NCBI GenBank assembly: GCA_030248295.1
Contig: JASANH010001153.1
Span: 62,001 to 126,000, forward strand
Length of the DNA: 64,000 nt
Direction of reading: 5' to 3'
Source: Mesodorylaimus sp. YZB2_4
Lineage: Eukaryota > Nematoda > Enoplea > Dorylaimida > Dorylaimidae
Shown: positions 47,714 through 59,705 of the stretch, piece by piece
Layout: every line of letters begins with the position of its first letter
Numbering within the stretch: position 1 is the stretch's first letter
Position numbers and translations under genes: made by a program
The notes under the pieces: generated by a model
What the model was told of the DNA's origin: nothing
Databases searched by the model: none
The model's input: the letters and a program-made list of their open reading frames with translations, nothing else

Positions 47714-48804
47714 AATATTTTATAATTTTGTCCTATATAAACCCGTTATCCATTTACCGAGGGGCAGTTTCGTGACCATACTGTAAGAGGTAGTAAGCGA
47801 ATGCTTTGGACATGCGAGCAAGTTAGTTTTATCTCTATCTTAAAAACAACGGGAGAATAAAATATATTTTGTGTAAAATGTTCTCATAGTCATATTTTTG
47901 ATCTTTGGTGTGGTCATGTATTTCTGCCATCGTTCGAAATCCAGCCACAAGTTACGCCTGGATTGCCGGGTCTAAGATTCTCTTTATGAGACTCTTCATT
48001 AGCTTATCGCCAGTTTCAACCTGCTCTCGGAAATAGTCCGCGCCATTGACGTCAATGAGCTACCCACCTGGAGATAAGGTAGCAGTTCCTGGTCTACAGT
48101 AGCCAGACTGCTCTCTGGAGCCAGAATAAAAACGGTTCTCAGTTTCTGCTTTATGCTGTCTCTGATTACTAGCCTCGAAGAGTGATAAGCTCGAAAAAAT
48201 AATAAGGAGTCCGAAGATGATAAACTGGGAATCTGAGGCTAGACCCCTCTACCGTGTGCCACGTCCCATTATACCAACAGCAGCTAGTAACCGTATCGAA
48301 GATGTGGGTCCTTGCATGCCGTCAAATGGCTGTCGGAGTTGCAAGAAAGAAGCTTTTTGCAAAATTTTGCACAAAACTGCAGTTTTGATTCGAGATGATG
48401 GCCCTCCTGCAAATTGAGGTTGGCTTGAATGATGACAAAATGTGGTCTGGAAATGAGTCATGAGTGCAAGTATGTATGGTGAATTGCAGTTTCTTACGCG
48501 CCATTTTCGCTATTAATAAACATTTTTACTAGTTTGCCTTTGATAAGGCCATAGTTCTAATTTGTGATCCCTCTAGAGCATGTGTGTAATTCCTCTAGTG
48601 CGCAAACTTACTGTACACCCGCCCTCTAACGTATCAAGCCACAGTCTAAGGTAGAGTACGCTTTCACTTCCAACTCTGTCAAGCAAGGAATCTTTAATGG
48701 TGCCCAGCGCTCATTTCAGTTCTGCCCTATGTGTCATTTGATCGTATCGAATAATCCATCATTGTATGCTTACTCCAGCTTATCGTAGACTCTCCACTGG
48801 GTGA
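47714..48804. other. Intergenic, 3' flank of bMERB gene
   Basis: Contains the AATAAA near 47857 that probably serves the bMERB gene. No coding exon recognised; frames at 48217-48504 overlap on both strands and are unassigned. Confidence 0.4.
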
Positions 48805-48952
48805 CTGTTGCACGTGCGCTGGGTGCGCACTTACAGGGGAAGGGTTCGACTCCCGCCTCGGTATGAAATGATTGCCGTTTATTGTGCTCTTTAGCCCTCG
48901 AGTGCGCTGTATAATGCTTGGCTATGGATAAAATATGACATGACATGACGTG
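48805..48952 (+). repeat. tRNA-derived SINE, family 1, 5'-truncated
   Basis: B box gggttcgactcccg at about 48843 and the shared body (atgaaatgattgccg, agccctcgagtgcgc, ttggctatggataaaat) with a (gacat)n tail. The A-box part is not recognisable. Confidence 0.6.
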
Positions 48953-49428
48953 CTCTTGTTGGTCACGTATGTCTTTCATATTCTTTGCCTCCACTTTGCG
49001 ATCGGCTGAAGGGAAGCGATGGTGGATCACAACCGGATGACCTCATTGATTTGACAAAAGTCCAAGTTAAAGAACCTTTTTCTGTAGCTAATGGGCTTAG
49101 CTGTGCGAAGGATAGCTGAGTTTTCCTTCATCAAAACATTTTCGGTTATGGTACCTACGTGCAACATCCAACAGAGCATCTACGGCGTTACCGCCAGGGC
49201 ACCACTCAAGACGGAGTGAATATTAAAGTCTGATGCAGGTGAAAAATACATTCTGTCAGGCGGTTATGGAGCTATCAAAGCAATCAATATAAGGGGGGGG
49301 GGGTGTCGGTGAAAAGGCAGTGCAAAGTGAGCACAATGTACTTGTCCGCCTGATCCAGATCGAGACTCATTCGAAAAAATTGTAGTTCCCACCAAATACT
49401 GCGAATACTCAATTAATGTCGTCGGAAA
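48953..49428. other. Intergenic, no gene recognised
   Basis: No frame with recognisable content. A run of 11 G lies at about 49293-49303. Confidence 0.4.
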
Positions 49429-50395
49429 TTATTTAAAGTGAATCCAAGGGGGAAATGTAATTCTTACCACATTTTGGAATCCAACTTCAAGATACAAAGA
49501 GGATTTGCAGAGCATATACCCAAACTCATGCACGGAGCTGAATTCATTTACGACCACCTCTTGCCTGATACCCTTGTTTCCATCAAAATCCATTGTAGCT
49601 GGGAGGACTGTTTGAATTGGACTTGTAACAAATGGGTAGAATGGCGCCAGAGGGTCCAGGTTTGACGGTGGGTTATAAACAACACGAATGAAAAGGGGAT
49701 GAAAACAAGTCTTAGAATACATTGATATCAAATGTCTGCCAGGAACATAAATCAAATACAGGACGATGATTACCCAAGAAGATTGGCGACAGCCCAAAAC
49801 AGCATCAGCTTGCATCACGCCCGCATTTACACATAGGTGCAATATCATGCCACGTCACATCAAAGTCAAACACATGCGCTTTGAATCTATAACTTGGCTT
49901 CCATTATCCTCACGGACGGATTTGTTCTTTTTGTACAATTAGTTCAGAGCTTTCGCATTTGAATAAGGTAGCATTTGCACGTGGAGTAAGCATGAAATTT
50001 GATTCGCTTAAATCGACAAGATTCGCCATTTCGATTAGAGAAGAAAGAAGAATAAGAGAAACTGACTGGCTGTTGTAGGTTGTGGAGCGGTTTGATCGAC
50101 TGGTGCCAAGCGGTCCATTTTCCGGCCATGTGGGACTCCTCCACTTACCCCACAAATCCTTTAACATTTGTCAGCCAGCGGGACAATCTGCGACTGGCTG
50201 CATTCGGCCAGGAAATACGCAATCACTAAATCTGTTGACAGACGATTTCTCAGTTCCTCCATAACAGCCGCCAGTATGTCGCAGCAGACAGCAAAGCGGC
50301 ACGTTGCTTGTACTATAGGTACAGCACTTGTAAATACTGTGCACACGTGTCGCGCATTTGTACGAGACCCGTGGCACCACATTATATCTCATTTC
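49429..50395 (-). CDS. Unassigned minus-strand exons, possible membrane protein
   Basis: An ATG-initiated frame at 49848-49429 (139 codons) contains a hydrophobic WVIIVLYLIYVPG and ends near a donor-like gtaaga at about 49466. Upstream, a frame at about 50382-50161 has hydrophobic stretches (VCTVFTSAVPIVQ, DLVIAYFLAEC) and is followed by a donor-like gtaagt at about 50145, with an acceptor-like caacag at about 50067. These could be exons of one gene, but the phases do not join cleanly and no family is recognised. Confidence 0.25.
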
Positions 50396-51574
50396 AAATA
50401 GGCTGGGCTGAAACACTGCTCGTGCATGCCTTTCAGTTGAGAGGGTGTGATCAAAAGAGATAGTTCGAAAGCAAGTTCGCCAAAAACATCTCTGAGTTTT
50501 TGGAATTTGGTTTTGAGGCTTTATGTATTGTGGGACCTGGTATGGGCCATTGGGAAACTATGAAACTTTAAGATACCAACGCTGAGGCGATAAACCGGAA
50601 TTGCCAGCAAGGGGTTTTATTGTAATACGTACCGGTATTCACGCATTAACTTTTGTCATATGGCCAGTCGAGTCAAGTGCTTTGTCACAGAAGCGGCCGC
50701 GGTGAATGAGCGGTTCGGCATTCGCCTACCCGTATTGCTTGCTAGCGAGTGGCCGGGTGCCTCGGAGGCCGGTTTCCGAACGAGCCATAAACCCTCGCTG
50801 ACCTTGGTACGCCAGGCCGTGGGTGACTCACCCGGTACCCTAGAGGTGCTCTGAATGGAGAGACGGAAGCCAAACGAGGGGGCAGTCTCGTATATCGAAC
50901 ACTGACAGAGTTCACAGCCTACCCGCCATCGTCCGAAGGTGTCGATGTCCAGCCCGGAATGCCATTGCGTGAAGGTGGTCCTAAGTGGAGGGAGACACAT
51001 GAAGAGATGCTGCTGTGTGAGCTGGTCTCCGCACAGCCTGCTTAGGGCTTGACTGCCGGTGTCATGTCAAAGTAACCGGGATAGTTCGACATGGGCAAGC
51101 GCCTATGTCAAAGTAGCCGGTCGGCTTCATTGACATATGCCGATGTAACCGGGTCATGCCAAAGTATCCAGGGATAATTTTTGAAGTTGCAAAATATTTT
51201 AGACCTGATATTTCTTTCCAACAAGCACCATCTTTGTTAACAAAGGCACATAATTTACAGTACATAGTAGACATTCAAAAGTGGAGGAACAAGTGTGAGA
51301 AAATTTGGAGCGAAGCCTAAATGCTGCCCAAATGGTATCGACTTCCAGCCTTTTTGACCTGATCACAAATAATCGCGCGTATCACGCTGAGGAAGAATCT
51401 CTTGACTTTTCTTATAAACCGTTGCTGTTGATTCCGAAAGAATCTAGACGACTGATATGCTGTCGAAATAGCTCCTTAGATACCAAGCTCCTCACGCATG
51501 TAACTTTCGAAATCATTGAATAATTCTTTGCGAAATTCTTCATCGGAGAATGCTCAAAATTGATTACTATCCTA
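50396..51574. repeat. Repeat-rich interval, retroelement-like pieces
   Basis: 50921-51055 resembles 46497-46620 (shared catcgtccgaa, ggtggtc..aagtggag, gcacagcc). 51060-51180 repeats acatg..ccatgtcaaagtagccgg words that recur at 51900-52010. No intact coding sequence seen. Confidence 0.4.
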
Positions 51575-51772
51575 GTGTAACCAAGCCTGGCAGGCGTAGG
51601 AGGGAGACGGCCGACTGAAGTCGGCGGGTCAAAAACTCCGACTGGAGCAGGCAAGTCGTGCGACTATATCTACGGCTGAAACATCAACCCGAGGGGTTGA
51701 CGTTTCCCAGCCAGGGGAGAGTATCGATTACTCTCTCCACTCGCCATGGCCTGCCAGGCACGAGGGTTACAC
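51575..51772 (+). mobile_element. MITE with GTGTAACC ends, best-preserved copy
   Basis: 198 bp from gtgtaaccaagcctggcaggc to ccaggcacgagggttacac, so the terminal inverted repeat is visible. Internal hairpins: aacccgaggggtt and gagagtatcgattactctc. Flanking bases extend the symmetry to CTAG on both sides. No coding capacity. Confidence 0.7.
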
Positions 51773-52639
51773 TAGACTGTGGACACGGTCTCATCGTCAG
51801 CTCAAGTACGAACGAACGAGCCGCATGGATGAGCGCAAAATTGCTGGCCGCTGGCCATCCGATAACTCATGTGGCATCACTTTATAGAACAAATGACAGA
51901 AATGCTTTGGCCTCGAGCGGTCACTTTGACATGACCTCGGCTACTTAGACATGGGCAAATATCCATGTCCCGGCTGCATTGACATAAGGGTGGTTTGACA
52001 TGCGACTCCGGCCGGCTAGAGACAAAACGGGCTTTAGCCCGAAACCATTTAAAAGAAAACTGCTTAGTCGACAAACTGTCCTCATCTATCTCGAAGTACA
52101 GTTCACTACGAATCGCCAACAGCTTTCCTTCTTGTCATGTGCATGCGATTGGGTCGGTCCTCCCTGGCACCATGACAGCAAGTAACCATTAGGATATTTG
52201 TTTTGTCTGTGGTCCCACTTCTTGAAACATACTGTAAATACCACATCCAACGTATTATCACAGCTGCATTTGCCTCTCAAATTCCTTATTTTCCGAATAA
52301 CTCAGGACTCTGAAGCCCACTTTCTTCAACCTTTTCTTTACCGCTTGTTTGGCCATTTCCAACTTTAGGTTGTTGTTGTCGATCTCTTTGTTGCGGACCA
52401 TATTGTCGTGGTTGTTGCTGCGACACTGCTATTTGTGTGTTTACTAGCAAGACCTGCAACGCATCTGCTCTTGACAGCTATTCGTCAATCCTCCCTTGCT
52501 ACAGTGCGACATGGGTGTCTTACAAATGGCAAGAGAGGGGCGCAGGATTTCGAACAGGTCCTGTACAAACTTAGATATTATATCCTCTCCTCTCATTCAT
52601 GATCCAAGGCTCATAATCAGATGACAATTCCAAGTAGGT
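51773..52639. other. Repeat-derived and unassigned sequence
   Basis: 51900-52040 carries the gacatg/catgtc words and ccggctagagacaaaacggg block seen near 51.1 and 46.6 kb. The frame 52408-52602 has a hydrophobic start (ATLLFVCLLA) but no further support. Confidence 0.35.
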
Positions 52640-52800
52640 ACAGCATTCATGTTCATGTTCATGTTTTACCACATCACCAAACGCTTATGCGCACTCGAGG
52701 GTGAAGGGACATATTTTACACGGAATGATTTACCGCCCCCCGGCCGACCACCCCCCCGCACCCCGCCCCGGCCGGAGGCACACACCCCCCATTCATTTTA
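52640..52800 (-). repeat. SINE family 1 variant, reverse orientation
   Basis: Complement of the 46667 copy: (catgtt)n tail, ccacatcaccaaacgcttat, cactcgagggtgaaggg. Where the B box should be, the sequence is instead a C/G-rich block (52732-52790), so the head is replaced or degraded. Confidence 0.6.
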
Positions 52801-55681
52801 CAACCAAAGAAGCTAGCTTCCTATACCAGTACCTGATATTCATTATTCAAAAGCGCCCGAAAGGAGTGGAATTCAAAAGGTAGGACTTAGGTTGAGTCAG
52901 ATGTACCTTACCATAATAAAAATAGCAAGCAGAGAAGTTCGCATCTTTCTGTGAAATAGTTGTCTCTTCTGACAAGAAAATAAAATGTTTGGTGAAGCAG
53001 ACTGGTGGAAATGTTTGGTGATGCAATGGCGTTAGAAGCGTATACTGGCATATTTGTACCGATTTCTACTGTAAATATGTGTTTTTGATTGCTTTCATTT
53101 TAGCAGCTTTTATTTTTAGAAAGCAATCTTCTGCAAAAACGCTGTCAAAATGCTGGAAAATGCTTCGACTTTTATGATTTGTAATGTCTGTGGGTGATAA
53201 AAAAAGACTTCGTTGTCAGTCAGTGCTGTCCATCCATCCTACGCTTTCCTAGCCGCTGCGTGCAATTGCTAATGTAGAAGATTTTGTCGACTTGCTGCAA
53301 CAGACGTTTTAAAAATAATAACTTTGAATTTCCCAAATTATGTGGGAAACCTAATGCTCACTTATATTTTCTTTGCGAGTACTGCATGTCTAACCGCACG
53401 TTTGGGTCAAACTTTTACTAGCATTAACGTAACATAACCACACAAAAATTAGCGGTGGAAAATCTGCTGTGGGTAGAAGTAAAGGTTCTATTCTATGTTA
53501 CTCTTCCCGAAGCACATGAATGAGCGCTCAAACCAGCAAGCACAAAGGATTCAGAATTCAAACATAAGTCAATAAAGTGAATATCTGTTCATCTGGGTTT
53601 ATTTGCCGCGCCTAAACCCTTCGTGCTTGTGGTCTTGACTAGAACCATGGAGTTCCCATGGTGGCCACAAACAGCGCGAGTAACGTAACTTGGTGTCAGT
53701 GATAAAGAAACGGTGAAAACTCAATTTACTCTTTGTACTCCAGAAAATATTGCTGTGACTCGCTGCCAGGATGTTATATGAAAGCTGAGTCGACTGCTAG
53801 CTTATTTACAACATGCAAAGGAAATTTACACACAGTTAATCGCGCGCTTAAAAATCTGTCATCTGTCCAAAAGTTTGATGCTTTCTCGGACGAGTAATGT
53901 GTCAGAGACACATCACTCGTCCGCCATTTTGATTGGAGTGAGAGCGAACTGGATGAGAAGTGGACAGGAATGGGAAGTAAAAGAAGGCTTTTTGGAGTAG
54001 ACGGCCTGTGGATGGCTCCAAAACAATTTACTGTACTTGCCTAAAAACCAAAACTGTTCTGTCGAAGGGAAGCCTGCTTTAGGCCTCACCGTCTGCATTA
54101 ACTATGAATAACTCCACGGTGTCCCAAAAGTCTTGATACGTATCTATCTTGGCTTTTCTCCTCGAGGAAACACTGCTGCGTATTTTAACTTTAGACCAGG
54201 AGTAATCGTTTCCATCACCAGGATTTCTTTGAGTTTGACGATCTGATTCCATCACGCCCGCTTCAAAAGTGCAGCCGCAGGGGGCAACTAACTATTGATA
54301 GACTGACACCGTGACACCATAGACATTAGTTACACTGTTCAGCGATAACATCAACTTCACACTACCTCTCCTATTAAGCGAACGAATTCAAAAGTAAAGT
54401 TGAATTAAGATTTTTTGGACACCGTGTACATTACTGTATTTACATGCAGTTTATTTACTTTGCGCTTGACCCGTCCCGACTGCTGCTCATTTGAATTTTC
54501 AAGTCTGGTGTTACCTCTTCTCGTGTGGAAGAGCTTTCAGCAAAGAAGTGCCAGAGGTCCCTGGCCCGACAAAATGTACTGCAACAGCAATCAATTAAAA
54601 AAGATGTCAAAGAAGCATGTGCATCAATGTTAGAAAACAGGTTTCATATCTGACGATGAGAGCATTGATATTATGACCAAGTAGTCATTACGTCTCTGCT
54701 CTCATAATAACAGAAAACTCCCTTCTTTCCATTATAAGCAGCTATGTGATACCGGTGATACAACATAACCAACGCTAGCTTCATTTTCTTGGTAATTACA
54801 GACGGTTCTGAAATATGAGATTAATCAGAGATTAGGGTGTACTATCCTCGCACATGGCATGCACTTTATGTCAGACATATATATTATAAGCATATTTTTC
54901 TGTTCGAGTGCCGCGAGCTCATTCTCGACAATCTATCGTTCCCTAAATCTACTTTTATAATCAAGAAATGCAATAAAAAAAACAAAGTTTAGGCCTGTTT
55001 TGCTAATGACGCATGCCCAAGCTATGAAATCTTCTAGAATGCTCACCCCGCGAGATGTGATGTGATTGGAAGATCTAGGATAATTGATGACCCGCCTTTT
55101 GGTGCACTGTGGCTGATTTTGCTCAAGTTTGTGAGTTCAGTAGGGAAGATTCGGTTTGGTTTGGTCGCTTCGTTGTGTTGATTCGCCTTGCTCGTATTTC
55201 ACTGGTTGAAGTGAAAAGAGGCGGTGTTGCGAGGCGAGAGGCGATTTGTGAGGCGACTAGCGGGGCGACGTGTGTGGAACCGAATCGGCGTGAGAGTTTC
55301 AAGTGGTCGACCGGCTTGGGACAAGGGCTTTCTAAAGCCATAGGCCCTGACCGTTGGAGCGCTTTGGCTCAGCCTCGGTTCACGGGTACCAGAGCTGTTG
55401 CGTAAGTTAAGTGGTGTGTTTCAACTCGCAGTGCTTCTTAGGTGGCCACTAATCATCTGAGTGGTGGCACCGTATTAGGTTAGGACAACAAAATCCTGTA
55501 AAGTTCAGCTACTCTTGGTTATACTGGATCACGCTTGAAAGGTTCTCTCGGGAGACACCCTACAATAGGTCGTCTAACACATACTGTACATATATCTATG
55601 TCGCACTTAGAAAAGTCAGAAGCATAAAAAATGTCAAGCACGGCAACATAGTAGTGCTTCTGCTCCAACAGTTGCTTTCCT
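52801..55681. other. Intergenic, no gene recognised
   Basis: No convincing exon. A hairpin lies at 53887-53923 (cggacgagtaatgtgtc, aga, gacacatcactcgtccg; one mismatch). A frame at about 55109-55405 has a gaggcgag-type repeated segment and is not assignable. Confidence 0.4.
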
Positions 55682-56731
55682 CTAGCCAAGTTGAGCACCA
55701 ACAGGAATTGGACTAACTTGCAAATTCAACCTTGGAAAAACACTACATATTAATTTTCTGAAACGCGTACTCAAGCCAAGTAACAAATACAAATCCAAGA
55801 CATCGATCAGGAGTAAAAATATAAAATAATACCTCGTGCACACTTGTAAACAATCAACAGTCACACCAGATAAGAAGTAAGGCGCCATAGTTAGCCCGCT
55901 CAATATCAAACCAGGGACAGCTGTTGATAGAGCCTGAAAAGTAACCACGAGAACAAGAGTAGTTTCCTCCTGTTTTTGTTTCAGTTGCTTTTTATATTCC
56001 GTTAGATTTCCAGCATTGATGTGAACCTGCTTATTGCGTTTTATAAAGTACTGAATCATCATTCCGTTGCAAACAAACAACGCAGCTAAGCACAATAGAC
56101 GAGTGATTAAACGAAAATATGTAAAAAACGCGCCTACTGGCCCATCCAGGATTTCGGAATTTCTCACGATTTTGTATTGATCCGCACCGTCATTAATCAA
56201 TCTGTATCGTATTGGTGTCTCACCGCCCATCAAATATCCGCCGACATAACACAAACTTATGGCTATGACTTCGTGGCGCCCATGATTTATATTTCGATAG
56301 ATAAATGGCTTTATAAAGGCAAAAAGGCGCTCGGCCGCCATGCTGATACTTAATAGCAAAGACACGTTTGCGAGAATACCACTTCCAGCAGCTGTGATAT
56401 GGCTGGTGAACCACATGAGAGGGTAAGAACGTCTGAACCAGGAGACACCGACGCTGGGGGCTGTTTGACCAGATAAGTACTCGTTACACAGCACAAACAG
56501 GCCAATGGCGATCATTTCTGAGAGACGATTCAGCACGAAGCACACTTGGTAGCGATAATTGTCTTGTATCTTTTTGTAGAAGGCGATCAGGACGAGAGTG
56601 TATGCAAAAATACCAGCAATAAGAAATATTGGGGTCAGCACTTCGTAGGACCCAAAGTAGATATTGTGGTTGGTATCAGGAGAGAAGCAGGTCGAAGAAC
56701 TGTTCAACGCCATCGCCACAGCAACATGCAC
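55682..56731 (-). CDS. Rhodopsin-type GPCR, single exon, orphan
   Basis: An uninterrupted 349-codon frame from ATG at 56731 (a second Met at codon 7 is possible). Seven hydrophobic segments are visible: TM1 about 31-52, TM2 63-83, TM3 108-132, TM4 151-168, TM5 205-228, TM6 259-283 and TM7 299-323. TM3 ends in E134-R135-L136 in place of DRY, followed by FAFIKPFIYR, the usual second-loop pattern. TM7 ends in DLYLLLGLSTRFRK instead of NPxxY, then helix 8 with a Cys. N10-S-S is a glycosylation sequon. I see no Cys at the top of TM3 or in the second extracellular loop for the usual disulfide. It is best placed among divergent invertebrate class A peptide-type receptors; the ligand is unknown. A single exon fits expansion by retroposition. 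Confidence 0.82.
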   Translation of the reverse strand: MHVAVAMALNSSSTCFSPDTNHNIYFGSYEVLTPIFLIAGIFAYTLVLIAFYKKIQDNYRYQVCFVLNRLSEMIAIGLFVLCNEYLSGQTAPSVGVSWFRRSYPLMWFTSHITAAGSGILANVSLLLSISMAAERLFAFIKPFIYRNINHGRHEVIAISLCYVGGYLMGGETPIRYRLINDGADQYKIVRNSEILDGPVGAFFTYFRLITRLLCLAALFVCNGMMIQYFIKRNKQVHINAGNLTEYKKQLKQKQEETTLVLVVTFQALSTAVPGLILSGLTMAPYFLSGVTVDCLQVCTRYYFIFLLLIDVLDLYLLLGLSTRFRKLICSVFPRLNLQVSPIPVGAQLG

Positions 56732-57642
56732 TGATGAGATCTTTGTTATTCACTCTAAATGACGGCGCTGTCAGAAGGCTGCTTCTTGATTTGATGTTGA
56801 AGGTCTGTCCCTTTTGTGATCTTGTGAATGATAGGGAAATTGCTCTCCCGAATGTTTAAAAGGAGATCCTGTTTTTCCAACATTGAAATAATGATAATAC
56901 CCAATTTGATAGTCGGACGCTGACAAACAAGTCAGACTGATGGCTCATCCTCAGGTTAGCTAATGCACTCAGCAAAAGAAAGCCTTGTGTCCACGGGGTA
57001 ATGGAAATGCACGTGAAAGGTTCGACCCCATGCACGGATCTGGGGAGGAGATAAACTATAATGTAGCACCAACAATGATCTAGATCTACTAACGCTACAA
57101 AAAACGAAAGAAACGAAAAAAGGTCAAACGAAAGAGCTCGTCAGCCATGAGTGCTGTAAAAATGCAACACTCGAACCCTTCTAGGAGTTTTAAATAAAAC
57201 AATGGCTTCGAATGCTGCCTGTGCACATAAATCTTCTCTTTGTCTCGCGGGAGTCTGCTTAGCAGTGAGTCTCTATGAGCTAGAGGAAAAAGCTCGCGTT
57301 CCGCACATAAAGAATCATCTTTATGAGACATGGTCATGGTATTTCTCCGCACTGGGTCCCGTCCCGCCATAGTTTCCTCATGGGACTTGTATCTCCTTTT
57401 GACTTTAGCCGGCGATCAGTTTCAAAGATACGCAAGGCTGAGAGGCGACCATCTCTCACTACAAGTTTCCTCGGACATGTCCGCTAGGAGCAACTCCTCC
57501 GAGGACCCTGTGACAGAACGGGTCGCAGCATGACACCGGGCGGGCAAGGGGGAGTGGTCCCGACAATTATTTGAGGACCAGTTTTCTCATTCTCAATTCG
57601 TCGATACCTTGTGGTTCGCCCAGAGCCAGGTGTGCAAGGCCA
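56732..57642. other. Intergenic, upstream of the GPCR
   Basis: Should contain the GPCR promoter. A possible degraded SINE with a B-box-like ggttcgacccc occurs at about 57018. No gene recognised. Confidence 0.4.
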
Positions 57643-57833
57643 GTGTAACCCCTACCGGGCAGGCGAGTGGTAGGGAGTAATCGATACTCTCCCCTGGCTG
57701 GGACGTCAACCCCTCGGGTTGATGTTTCTAGGTCAGGTATAGTCGCGAGACTTGCCTACTTCCAGTTGAAGTTTTTGTCCCGCCGACTTTGGTCGGCCGC
57801 ACTCTCTCCCACGCCTGCCTGCACGAGTTGCAC
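57643..57833 (-). mobile_element. MITE copy, reverse orientation
   Basis: Reads gtgtaacccctaccgggcaggcg at the left, then gagtaatcgatactctcccctgg and gtcaacccctcgggttgatg, the complement of the 51575 copy. The right end is eroded (tgcacgagttgcac). Confidence 0.6.
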
Positions 57834-58434
57834 CAGCGACGGACTAACGAAATATCTGCTGTCGTGGGTGGTTCCCACTCTAATCGTGAGTACAGGCTGC
57901 TAAACTGCTAAATTTTATCAAAGCGGCCTGGTGAATGACCAACCCAAAAGAAGTCATGGACATAGACTACGGAGTGTTCAAGACTGGCAATAGAGAAATG
58001 CTCATACTCGAAAAGGAGACCTTCTTATTCCCATACAGTAGGTTTCCGTAACAGTGGCCATGATGATCAGTGATCTATCGACATTAGATCTGTTCTCAGT
58101 CTCCAGTCGAATACAGGCGATCCTACGGAGAGACGTAGCGAGCGGATTATCCCCATGAAAATGCAAAAAAAAAGATAATCAGTGTCAACTTAGGGATCGC
58201 ATGATTGTCCTCAACCCAGCGCTAGTCTTTTTGTTGGGCCACGTAAATCGAGGGGCATGCCGCAGTATGGTAAAAAGTATGGTTCCTGAGGCTAAATAGT
58301 CTCTACTCAATCTGCTATTGCCCAACCTCACTCATTCGTAATTCCACATAAGACGATTGCCTGTGTTTTCGCATGTGCGTCAGACACGTCGTAAGTAAAA
58401 CAATCCAGTGGTTCTTATTGCTACTAACTATGTA
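57834..58434. other. Intergenic, no gene recognised
   Basis: No coding exon seen. TA at 58433-58434 is the left target copy of the next element. Confidence 0.4.
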
Positions 58435-59703
58435 CAGTGGGGAGGGGGGGGGGGACAAAAAATCACACTCAAACAATAAGCGGACTTCTCCGTCTTTTTT
58501 GCAGTATTGCGATTTCATTTCGCAACTCACAGCGATAAAAATGGCATAATTGGAAAGAGCTGTTTTTTTAGTCGATGCTGAAGTTCTGAGCAGGTTTCAT
58601 CGATTAGGTGATCTTATTCGTTTATAATAAAACAAGAAACCAAAAAAACTGTCTTCCAGCGTCTTCGCAAAGCCAAATTCAGATCCCGCATTGCCCAGAA
58701 GAAGTCATTTTTTTCACCCGCCACACGAAAAAACGCCTTCAATTCGATAGAGAACGCGTGGACAAGCCGCTAGAATTTTGGAGAGAGACTTTGTAGTCTG
58801 ACGAATCAAAGTTCAACCTCGTTTCATCCGATGGGCCGACCAAAGCGTTGAGGAATCCAGGTAAACCTTCAGTCTGAGCTGCACTCGAGGAACTGTCAAA
58901 ATTGATGGTAAGCGTGATGGTTTGTGGTGCATGGCGTACAATTGCAATGCACGATTGGAATTAATCGATGACCGAATGAATGCCGAACACTATTGCCGCA
59001 TCCTGGACAACAACCTCTCACACAGCCGACCAATTGGGCCTGCCAGGCGACTTTCTTCCAACAACATAATGACCATGAGCCCGAGATAGTCCAATCAATG
59101 GTTAGTCATAGTCATAGTCATATTTTACTCACCGCCCAAGCAAATACATGCATTCAAGGAGCGAGAGACACAGGATAGAACGGTTCGACGAATATGGCGT
59201 TCGGTTGCTAGAATAACCAGCTCAAAGTCTGGACCTCAATCCTTATTGAACATCTGCGGCACCAGCTCGAACAAGAATTGCAGATCGGCTGTTGAAGTCG
59301 AAGGACGAGTTGAAAGCTGCCTTGACCACTGCGTGGACGCGGTTAAGCTTCCAAAATGATCAGAAATTTAGTCGACTCGATGCCACGACGTTTGCAAGCC
59401 GATAGGTGGTCCCTTAAAATACTGATTGATCAGAATCGGGTGATTTTTGTGGGAAAGTGCAACTGTGTGATTATTTTTGACCTAGACATTTTCCGAATAA
59501 CTGTAAAAAAACGAACTGGTCGAACGAATCTTTGAGTTTTAAGAAAAATTCCTTTTTCCTATGTTGATCAGCACTAAATCACAAAACACTGCTAGAAAAT
59601 GCTATTTTCAAGATTATATGCCTCACGCGGTGGATAAATAAAGGACAAAAACCGTCGTAACCTCCCTTTCTCTCAGATGTGTGATTTATTTTGTCCACCA
59701 GTG
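58435..59703 (+). mobile_element. Tc1-like transposon, defective
   Basis: 1269 bp. The left end is CAGTGGGGAGG..., then gacaaaaaatcacactc; the right end, complemented, is CACTGGTGGACAAAATAA then atcacac. TA lies on both sides (58433-58434 and 59704-59705), the Tc1/mariner target. Transposase fragments run 58620-59410: KKRLQFDRERVDKPLEFW, SDESKFNLV, MVSVMVCGAW, then LNPY and ALTTAWTRL-type strings. Stops and frame changes throughout. A small insertion with three agtcat repeats (59100-59160) interrupts the catalytic region. Confidence 0.85.
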
Positions 59704-59705
59704 TA

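Noticed and set aside
50656..51000. 114-residue minus-strand frame
   Set aside because: It falls in a dispersed repeat shared with 46.5 kb and shows no domain.
55109..55405. 98-residue plus-strand frame
   Set aside because: It contains a short gaggcgag repeat, has no family resemblance and no clear start or splice site.
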